From positions 186,001-250,000 of the forward strand of contig VIIQ02000076.1 of the NCBI GenBank assembly GCA_007449985.2: DNA of 64,000 nt. The letters run 5' to 3'. The notes below the pieces were generated by a model that saw nothing but the letters and a program-made list of their open reading frames with translations, made no database searches and had not been told where the DNA came from. How positions within the stretch are numbered: the stretch's first letter is position 1; the number at the start of each line of letters is the position of its first letter. Position numbers and translations under genes: made by a program. Positions 54,827-64,000 of the stretch are shown here, piece after piece. This DNA comes from Desmodesmus armatus. Taxonomy: Eukaryota > Chlorophyta > Chlorophyceae > Sphaeropleales > Scenedesmaceae.

Positions 54827-57800
54827 TCAGAAGTCTCTGAACACCTGCTGACACTCCTTGTCGTCGTCGCCGCTGTCCCTGCCGCTGCGTGGTGGGCTCT
54901 TGCGCTCGCTCTCGACAAGGTCCCGCAACCGCTTCGCACTGTCAGATGCCTGCAGCGCGATGGGCAGTAGCAGCAGCAGTGCTGTATTTCAACTTTTCAC
55001 ACAAGTGCCAGCCTGTGGGAATGAATCTGAGCAGACCAGCCAGCGCAGCACGCACACCCTTCTTCCTATACTGCTCAGCAGCAATGCGAATTTGAGAAGA
55101 CGGTGGGCACGGCCTGGTGGGAAGCACAGCAAAGACTTCCTGCATGGTACCTATTACATGTTGCCCTATATGTCGCATGCCCACCTTTGGCTTCCTGACT
55201 GGGGCGACCCGCCGTGACTCCAGTCCTGCCCAGTCAAAGCCGTCAAACCACTTGTGGTTCTTGACGTCAGCTGCCTTGCCTGCCAACATGCCCAGGCGTT
55301 TGGCGGGCTTGCGCTCCAGCAGCCGCATCACAAAGTCCTGCACAGCAGCAACACATGCCGCTTAGTCAGCCAGGAGGATGTACCACCGTGGCGCAAAGAC
55401 TGCAACTGGCAACAAGGTGCCTTCAAAAGCTGAATCCCTGAGACACGCATGCACACGGCCCATTCGATTGCACAAAGTGCACAAAGCTACAACTGCAGGA
55501 CAGGAAATGATATCAGGCCCTCAAGGTCACCCGCCTACCCATGAACCTCGCTGGCAGCATGCACTGCCCATCATTCCAGCTGCACGGCTGGACCCGCACA
55601 CCACACAAGCGCCTACTTCAGCCTACTTTTCTCACCTCGGCAGGTTGCGAGAGGAAGGGCGGGTACTTGATGATGTAGTTCTCATCCACGATGCGCCGCA
55701 TCACCACCATGGGGTCGTCCGTCTTGGGGCTGCTGAACGGCTGCCGGCCCGTCAGCAGCACGTACGTCAGCACACCCAGCCCCCACCAGTCCACGCTGTA
55801 GTTGTAGCCGTGCGCCAGCACTGCAACACACCAGTACAACACGTACTCTCAGCCAGATTTCAGAAGGCATGGCCAGGCCCAGGTTCCCTCACACGTATCT
55901 TGCCCTTGCTGCTCACAAGCAAACACGCCTAGGCCAGTTTCAGATTGGGTTGACCTAAGACCACAGCATCAGCGCTTGCGTGCACCTTTGAAAACAGTCT
56001 CACTGGTCAGGCACTCAACGCGGGCATATGCCATACACACAGTATCCCTAGTGCCAAGGCTTGCAGCCCTCACCATTTTCTGGCGCCACATAGCCGGGTG
56101 TCCCGCAGAAGGTGTACGTCCGGTTGTTGGACTCGAGCACCTTGGCAAAGCCAAAGTCACCAATCTTCACAAATCCCTGCGCAGCACAACAACCACAACA
56201 CCTGTGTGAGCCTCCCTGGCACAGCTGCATCAGCAACCTCAACCTGTTTCACGCTGCCTCCCACCCCTCCACCCTGTCGGCTTGGCGAAGCAGCTGGGCA
56301 GTCGCAGCATTACACCCACTAGTCCAATCAGGCAGCAAGCTCATGCTGCTGCACCGACACCCTGCAAACCGGCTGAGTGTATGGCCCCAGCCATTGCCCT
56401 GGCTTTGAGTAGGTTACCTGTGCGTCGATGAACACGTTTTCTGGCTTGAGGTCCCGGTACACTGTGTGGCTGCTGTGCAGGTACTCCAACGCCAGGATGA
56501 TGGAGGCCACGTAGAACTTTGCCAAGTCCTCAGGCATCCCTTGCAGCATCTTCACCTGCGAATCAGCAACACACACCACACCTTTCAGTCATGCCCAACT
56601 CCCACAAGGGGTGCCACCTCCACGACCTGGCCTGCCAGCAACCAACAGGCACATGCTGTCCACGACAGCTTGCTAAGCGTCAATGCACCAACCTGTGAAC
56701 TGCTCACAGAACCAGATGCAGTGTGTGTCGCATGCAAGCCACAGCCTGTAGCATGCCTCAAGTTTGAAGACACTGGGCGTTACACAAGTCAGTGAGCTGC
56801 ATGCACCCTTTCTTGCATCCTTTCCCATGCCGCCTGCATGAAGGGTTTGTGTTCACCTTGGGTGCAAGGCATGCCACGTGCCAGCTGGCGCTGGGCACTC
56901 GCTGCTTGATGACCTTTGCCTCAGCCACCAGCACGTCCATCAGATCACCCCCAGGCATCAGGTCAAACAGGAAGTACAGGTGGTGCTTGTCCTGAAAGGT
57001 GGCGTACTGACGGATGCAAAACGGGTGCGCGGTGTTCTTGGTGATGGCCTGTGTGACACCGGGGATAGCAGCGGCGGTAGCACAGCATGACAACATGCCG
57101 GGTCAAGTAGAGGCAAGGCAATAAGCTGCAGGGCATATGAGGAGAGTCATTGATCTGGCACTCAGCCCTGTCATGCTGCGGCCGCCATAACAAGCTGTGT
57201 GGCCTCTCAAGTTGAAATTTTGTGCCACCCTGAACAGCACTGGTGTGTTTGGTGCTGCAGGTGGTCATGATGTTCCACCCTGGCTGCTGCAGTGCCAGCA
57301 TCAATGGTCCTGGCTGCCGCACCTGCTCAAAGTACACGTGCTCTGGGCACTGCACCACTGCCTGCTTGCGCATGCGCTTCATGGCATAGGTGTTGCCCGT
57401 CGTCTCCTCCGTCACCTCACTGACCCGGCTGAAAGCACCGCCACCCAGGATGGGGCCCTCCGTCAGCACCAAGCTGGGGACGTCCTTGGTCAGGTCAAGG
57501 TCCTCTGCAGGACAACAGGCACATCACGCACACCAATAGTAACTCCGCAGTGCAATGCAGCAGTTGCACAACAACCATAGCAGCCTAGCATAGAATCTGT
57601 TCTGGTTTGTTGGTATGTCACATCTCCCAGTGCTGCTGAAGAATGTGCGACAGTACAGACGGTGCCAAAGAGTGTAGTCTGCACTGCAGCACGCGCACAG
57701 CACATTACTCTCAACATGTGCTGTGTCAGGACGCTGTGTGTGCATCTTGATGAAAGGTGAAATGTTACAAAATGGCAGCGAGCGTCCAGCAACAGGGCGT

Positions 57801-60479
57801 ATACAGCAATGTGCTGATCAACACTGGGGCATGGCCATGTTCACAGTGCTGGGTGCTCACCTAGCTTGCTGCCACCCTTGCGCATCTCCAGCACCTCATC
57901 CAAGTGCCCTCGCGCCCGCACCACCTCCCAGGTGACATCGCCGTTGCGGCCGCGCTTCCTGCGCTTGATCAGCACCTCCGCCGGCTGCCGCTCAGGCGCA
58001 CCCGTTTTCTTGAAGGTGCCGAGCTTGCTGAGCCGCTGCGCAATCACCTACAGCACCACAAAGACACATGCCCTCACATTTTCTCAATGGCTGACGACAA
58101 CGTCCCAGCCCACACGGATTGCATGTGCAGTGTCTGTGTAGGGCAAGTAGCTGTGCATGCTGTGTGGCCACTGACCTGCAAGCAGCGGGCGCAAACACGG
58201 GTATCACTTTTGCCCAGTCCATGCGTCCACCCACCTGTGGTGACTTTTCCCGCTTCATCAGCTCCTCCAGTGGGCCCAGCACACTGAGGAAAGTGTTACG
58301 GGCCAGCGCAAGCACTGTCAGCGGCGTGGCCGCTTCAACCTGTCCAGCACAAGGGCAGCAGGTGCAGCACAAGTGGGTGCTGGCTGACACTCCATACACT
58401 GAAGCCCCCTTGTGTGCATGGCCGGCATGCCGGGAAAGCAGGCAGACCCAAAACCTGCAGAGCCCACAAGCATTCAGGAACAAGGCACAGCATGCTGCAC
58501 GTACCGTCGCCATGCGCGGCTCCTGCACCAGCAGTGCACGCTCCCCAAAGAAGTCAGCCCTGAAGAGATGGTTGACCTTGTGCTGACGGCCCCCAGGGCC
58601 TGACTGGAAGACGACTGCCTCGCCCTCCTTGATGATGTAGAAGTAGTCGCCAGCCTCACCCTCCACCACCACCTGCGTCAGCAACAGCAGGAGCATGTGA
58701 GTGATAGACACACCAAGCCACAGCATGACTCGCTGCGCGCTGCTAGCACATTTTTCAGGTCAGGCCCGGTGCAACTGCACACACACTTGCTGAGGGCCTG
58801 TGGGACGACTTTGTGCTGAGCACTGCGCAGGCATGACATTCCCTGCCTACACAGCGTCTCCCGCGCTGCTAGTGTCGCTGCGTGCTCACCTTGTCGCCCC
58901 TCTTGAATGTCTTCTCCTCGAAGGCATCCACCAGCTGCAGCTTCTCCTCCTGGCTCAGTGGGTTGAGCAGCGGCACGCTGTTCAGGAACAGCTCCACTTC
59001 ACTGGCCTGAGCCTCAGCAGCGTTGCGCAGGAAGTACCTGCAGGTCATGCAGCATGGTGAAAGACGACCCGTCAGCACAACCCACGCCGCCCCATCACAG
59101 CGCTGCTTGTAGCTTTACAAAGCTCTCTGAGTAGCCTGTGCAATAGGCAACGACCATGCATAAGCATAGCTGCATGTGCACCAGTTATGCCCTGGGTGTT
59201 CGCCCAGCACAAGGCCTGCCACCGCTGCCAGCATGAGTTGCCACCGGTGCCTGGCTGTCCTGCATGTTGAACATACTGAGCAGACACCAAGGCCTGCCAA
59301 GCTGCCTACCTGAACACATCCCTCTCCAGCACCCACACGACTGCTTCTGTTGTGGCAGCAACTGTGGCGGATCGGGGGCAGTTGTACATGAGGGCCAGCT
59401 CTCCAAACACATCGCCGCGCTCCTTCAGGTTCACCCTGAAGTTGACACCCTGACGCCTTTGAAGCACCTGCAGTTCGGCAAAGCACATGTGTGCTGACAT
59501 GAACCCCAATTGCTACTGCTGCCCTGTTTGCATGGCATTGCTCAATCGGCAAGACGCGTGTGTGCATTTCTGGTGCACCACTGGACTTGTGAAAGCAGAC
59601 ACCATGCCAATGCTGCGAATTGCCGCGGGCTGCTGATATATAAACAATGCAACAGCATCTCGAGCTGCGCGCCAAGCGCCATCCCCAAGACCAGCTGCGA
59701 GTTTGCCTATGCGTCAGCCAGCAAGAGTCTCGGAGAAGTGGTTCGTTGCTGCGATAGCCATGTAGGGTGCACTCACGACAGACTTGATTGCCAGCTTCTT
59801 TCCAGCTCCTTGCTGCCTGCCTTAGCACCCTTACCTCAAACTTTCCCGCCTTCACCACATACAGCTCTGAGGCAGCTGCTCCGCTGTCTCCCTCCTTGAT
59901 GAGGATTTCACCTGCTGACACCGACCGCTCATACATCTCTGACACCACCTTGCGCTGCAGGGCTGGCTCCAGCTTGTTGAACACCAGCACCTTATTCAGG
60001 TTCTCCTGCAGCACAAGCGCCAGGCAGCCGGAGGCAGGTGCTGCTCGAGCTGCAGCCGCTTGGAAGCGCCTGTAAAATGGCAACTGCTGTGGAGGCTGGT
60101 ATGCACACACTGCCACTGCAGGACAGCAGTTGCTGACATGCTCCTGCGAACTGAAGTGGCTAGGAAGAACTGCCAACGAGTATGTGCTGCTGGTGCAGGA
60201 GGTGTGTGCTGGTCGCTGAGAGCGATATTGATAACACGTGGATGCTGTTGAGCCACAAGACCGGGCGCTACCCTAGTTGATCACGGCGCATGCACGCACA
60301 TGCAGTCTGCATGTTCACGTACACACCTCCAAGAACTGGTAGTCCTCGGCATTGGCCACAACGCCCTGTGGCAGCTTGGGAGCCACCAGGCGCTTGAGGG
60401 CACCGCCTCCAGTGATACCAACAGCACGCCCTGTGACTGCATCGCCCTGGTCTGCTGCTTTAGAACTGGACTGTCCCAT
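54827..60479 (-). CDS. Cyclic-nucleotide-dependent protein kinase (PKG-like)
   Basis: AGC-family kinase with two N-terminal cyclic-nucleotide-binding domains on one chain, the PKG architecture. Fourteen exons join in frame to 721 residues: 60479-60327, 60005-59835, 59467-59310, 59037-58890, 58672-58505, 58339-58235, 58047-57861, 57504-57323, 57048-56857, 56555-56418, 56176-56074, 55820-55636, 55337-55185, 54949-54827. The N-terminus [10 protein letters not shown] fits the N-myristoylation signal. The first binding cassette is [15 protein letters not shown], the second [15 protein letters not shown]. The kinase has glycine loop GGGAFSRV, lysine YAMKRM, catalytic [14 protein letters not shown], activation segment [12 protein letters not shown], and ends in the PKA-like hydrophobic motif FRDF. 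In algae such kinases link cGMP or cAMP to ciliary and stress responses; the ligand here is uncertain. Confidence 0.94.
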
Positions 60480-61385
60480 GCCAGCACGTCAGGGTGATGC
60501 CTTCTTAGGCACTACACTAAAAGCCACCTGCTCGACAGGCACAAGGAAATGTTTCACCATCAAGTACCAGTAAAAAATCATGCCTGTGCCTACCGGATTG
60601 TTCACTGCATGTGCCTGCGGCCCATACCCATGGGGCGATCTGTTGCTGCAGTGATGTAGGCGCTACACTGGTGCTGTAGGGCGTGACTCACTGCTCCTTA
60701 ATGTGACACCGATACACTACCTTTTATTTTCCTGTGTGCACACTTCAATCAGCCTGTTCGTCGTGATCCAGCATCAGAACTGGAGCTCCCACCACGTCAG
60801 CAGCAGGGTCTGTTGTTGTCTCCTGGACTGTGCCCCAACCTTTGCGACCCTCAAACGCAGCTGTTGAAGAACAATTACAACGCAAGGATGGTGATTACGT
60901 TGTACGTGGTCAAACAGCAGACGGGAAGGGCTGAGCAGGTTGGGTTGGGTTGTAGTCTGCTGCTGACAAGGAGTAAGTTGTCACAGCCAGGGCCAATCAA
61001 GCGGTTCAAAATGTTTTGGGAAGGATAAGAAGACTACTTTCAACAAAATCCGTGAACATTCACAAAGAAAAAACCGCACTGAAACTTGTTCGTCACTGAG
61101 GGAGCAACTGGGGCGTGGTTAACGCTGCCAATTCAAAATTTTCAGTTGAAGAGAGACGTTGGTCGTTTACTAGGGGCTGAGGATTCCCAAAAATTTCAAC
61201 TCACTGAGCCAGATCAAGATCGTCAAGCAGTACATCTGCCCAACCCACATAGAGCGTTAACAGACCTATCGGTGTGTGTGTTGACAGCCTACAAGGTGTT
61301 GACAGCCTACAAGGCCTACAAGGAGCTGTGTGCTGATGAGAGTGTCAGAGACGCTCAGCTGAAGGGTCGAAGGCCACCACGCTCC
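60480..61385. promoter_or_regulatory. Divergent region between the kinase and guanylate-binding protein genes
   Basis: The 906 bases between two outward-facing start codons contain both promoters. The frame upstream of the downstream gene stays open from 61086, and TGTTGACAGCCTACAAGG is repeated at 61283-61320. A TTTTATTTT stretch near 60722 is the only AT-rich element. I see no gene. Confidence 0.45.
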
Positions 61386-64000
61386 ATGCCAGTGACTGGC
61401 TTGTGGGCCTGCCTGCTCGTTGCATTTGCTGCAACTGGCTGCAAAGCCTGGGAGGCCAGACCGTAAGTATTCTATGCTGCCTGTACCAACAGTACCTCGG
61501 CACTAACGCAGACCAGCAGTGGTCGCAGAGCATCATCGCTGCGTGTGTAAGTGGTCCAGCTGCTGCCGCTGCTGCCCTTGTAGGTATGCCCTTGTGAACC
61601 CTGTGCCCAGCACGTCCCACTTACAGGTGGCACAGGAGGGCTTGCAGCTGCTGGAAAGCATTGACAAACCTGTAGCCCCTATCGTTGTGATAGGGCCCTA
61701 CCGCTCCGGCAAATCTTTCCTGCTCAATCAGCTTCTTGGCGTGCCATGCAGTAGGTGCCCTATGCCGCTGTCAGCTGTCATAAGAGCAGTGTGAGGGATC
61801 CAGCAGCATGGCATGTCTCACTCATGCAGCGTCTTCAGCACAGGGCACTGGGTGCATCATGGAAGTTGGGCAGTTGCAGGGAAGCCAGCAGACAGCACGC
61901 AGGCAGCAGGCCCCTCCTTGTGTGCTGTCCTAGGCTTGCTCCAAAGCCCGCACTACCAATATCGGCCGAAGCAAACCTTTGTGCACAAACCTTTCCTCCA
62001 CACTGCAGATGCTGGCTTTGGTGTGGGGCACACCCGGGAGACAGAAACCAAGGGCATCTGGGTGTGGGGAGAACCGAAAACAGTCAAGGATGGCAATGGA
62101 GAAAGAATGGTGCGCAGCTGCATACCTGTCCCTTGGTCCCCCTGGCATGCAGTTGCTTCGAGCGTCTAAGTCAATTGCAGCAGCCATATGGCATGCCATC
62201 CTTTCAACGCCATTTGCAACACCTTCCCACATGCCAATAGCACCTGCAAAACCTGCAGTGACCGCTGTGCTGTTGGGCTGTTGAGCTGCATGCTGCCGCC
62301 TGGGCTTTGCTATGCAGATGCTGTTTGTGGACACAGAGGGCTTCGAAAGCACCGGCCGGTCCAACACCTATGATGACCGCGTGTTTGCTGTGGCCACTGT
62401 GCTGAGCTCCCTGCTGATCTACAACTTGCCTGAAACAATACGTGGCAGTGATGTCTCCAAGCTGTCTTTTGTGGTAGAGCTTGCGGCAGGCTTTTATGAC
62501 CAAGGCAACAAGGTGGGGGGCAAAAGATGGCTTGGGCCAGCAGACCTGGTGCTCAGGTGATAGCACGTTATCTGTCACACCAGCATAGCGTAGCACAGCA
62601 CAGTCAAGATATTTACAGACTGCTGGACAGACCCCTCAACACAGCAAGTCACAGCACACGCCAGAAACACAACCCCTGCTTAACTGCATGGCTGCCTGCC
62701 TGCCTGCCTGCCTTCTCCTGCCTCCCAGACTGCCACTGCAGTCCCTGTGGAGCCTGGCAGCATGTTGTGGGTCATCCAGCGGGACTTCCTGCAGGGCAAG
62801 TCAGTACAGCAGCTGGTCAAGGATGCACTGGCGCCAGTGCCCAACCCCAATAATGACAAGGCTATTGCTGACACCAATGCCATACGTGCCTCACTCACCA
62901 GCATAGCTCGCAACAGTACAGGCTACAGGTGAGGGCAGGCAGGGCTTGCGGTCCAGGAGAGCTTTAGGGTTCATGGGTGGGTGAGGAACTTATCGCAGCT
63001 CACATTCTGCCCACCCTGTGAATGCTGGGAGTCTCCTGCAAGAAGCCTTGCAGCTGCTTCACGAGCAATCATCCAGGCAGCTGGGTGTGTGTCTCCATAA
63101 TGCGGGCACTCTGCAGCAGCTGCAGCAAAAATGCAACACCCTCAGCACCACCGTTGCAGCCTTCCCCATTCTGTACACGGAGTGCCCTTATCCAATGGCC
63201 CCCTGCACCAGCCTTCACCTGGCATCATCCCACTCGCGTCATCCTCAAATACAGTCAACAAAAATGCAACGCCGCTTCCCCTCACCCCCCCTCCTTCCCC
63301 GCCATCACTCCCCCCCCCCCAGCTTACCGCAGCCCCACCTGGACCGCACTGCCCTGTGTCGACTGAATGACACTGAGCTGGACAAGCGCTACATCACACA
63401 GCGGGACGGCCTGCGGCAGGTGGTGCAGGACAGGACACATGCCAAGGTGGTGGGCGGGCAGCAGCTGACAGGAAAGGCCCTGGCACGGCTGCTGCAGACT
63501 TTGATTGCAGGTGAGCAAAGCTGCTGGTCCTCCGCTCGGTTAGTGCAACTACACGCATGATAAACAAAACAAGTTTACAGGCGCACAAGTGCTCGCACCT
63601 GGGCAGGGTTTTGAATGTGTGCTGCTACCATTGCTGGCATGCAAGCTTCTGCTGGCATGGATGCTCAACAGTTGGTCCGCATTTCCTGCGGCGTCATGGT
63701 GGGAGGCGGTGCCTCATGTGGTGTGGTTTCATGCCGTGCCAAGTGGCGTGCCAATCATGCATGTCATGACTCAGCCTGCTTGCACTACCTTGCTGCTTGC
63801 ACTGCCTTGCTGCTTGTACTGCATCACTGCTGGTAAATTCACCGCTCTTGTCACGTCCCCAATTTGCTGTTGCCATGCAGCCCTGAATGCCAAGGAGATT
63901 CCCACTGGAGCCAGCCTCATAGAGAGCTTCAACAGGGAGATTGTCACCAAGGCCATGCAGCTCTATGTGGAGAAACTGGATGCCGCAGTGCAGCTGCCAG
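61386..64000 (+). CDS. Guanylate-binding protein / atlastin-type large GTPase, 3' end beyond window
   Basis: Dynamin-superfamily GTPase of the GBP class. Exons 61386-61462, 61584-61750, 62009-62109, 62318-62512, 62729-62928, 63323-63510 and 63881 to the window end join in frame to 349 residues so far. Motifs: P-loop GPYRSGKSFLLN, switch I region TKGIWVWGEP, G3 DTEGFE, and the GBP-type RD motif in LWVIQRDF, followed by the start of the helical domain. The ATG at 61386 is chosen because it begins a signal peptide (MPVTGLWACLLVAFAATGCKA); an in-frame ATG at 61086 would add 100 residues. The signal peptide implies entry into the secretory pathway or anchoring with the GTPase in the lumen, unlike typical cytosolic GBPs. 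The helical C-terminal half lies outside the window. Confidence 0.9.

Noticed and set aside
60771..61028. Plus-strand frame upstream of the guanylate-binding protein
   Set aside because: No recognisable product and no clean splice link to the downstream exons.

Overview
The window is nuclear DNA of a photosynthetic eukaryote, most likely a core chlorophyte green alga; I do not name a species. Evidence: many short GT-AG introns per gene, plastid and mitochondrial proteins with N-terminal targeting sequences (Der GTPase, TGD3-like ABC ATPase, plastid ribosomal protein L10, ClpX), a helical-repeat protein of the algal OPR type, very frequent CAG/CTG triplet tracts, and TGTAA motifs after some stop codons, the usual green-algal poly(A) signal. 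Gene models were built by joining conserved peptides across GT-AG (once GC-AG) junctions. For nine of them the complete exon set adds up to a whole number of codons ending at a stop, which supports the stated boundaries.

Layout. 0.36-2.5 kb: minus-strand multi-exon gene of unknown function. 2.8-10.7 kb: minus-strand plastid Der/EngA GTPase (10 exons). Its 3.2-kb intron 5 contains a complete, intronless, same-strand TGD3-like ABC ATPase gene. 11.1-18.9 kb: plus-strand protein phosphatase 5 (13 exons), divergent from der. 18.9-21.7 kb: no confident gene. 21.7-22.8 kb: minus-strand TLC-domain membrane protein. 23.2-24.4 kb: a small P/Q-rich plus-strand gene model and a non-LTR reverse-transcriptase tail remnant. 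26.3-31.8 kb: minus-strand 1405-residue disordered protein with an IQ motif. 32.8-37.2 kb: minus-strand U1-70K snRNP protein. 37.6-39.8 kb: minus-strand ALKBH1-type dioxygenase expanded by low-complexity repeats. 41.7-47.5 kb: minus-strand ClpX (15 exons), divergent from plastid L10 (47.7-51.3 kb, plus). 52.0-53.6 kb: minus-strand OPR/FASTK-like protein. 54.8-60.5 kb: minus-strand cyclic-nucleotide-dependent protein kinase (14 exons, predicted N-myristoylated). 61.4-64.0 kb: plus-strand guanylate-binding protein with a signal peptide, cut by the window end.

The genes do not form one pathway. They are dispersed housekeeping and signalling genes, with a bias to organelle biogenesis: Der and L10 for plastid ribosomes, TGD3 for plastid lipid import, ClpX for organelle proteolysis, OPR for organelle RNA.

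The most unusual structure is in der and PP5. Exon ends, including the splice site, are repeated once to three times as diverged copies inside the adjacent intron, next to runs of G (after donors) or C (before acceptors). Several introns elsewhere hold long near-perfect hairpins that resemble algal intronic small-RNA precursors. CTG triplet runs often serve as the pyrimidine tract before acceptors.
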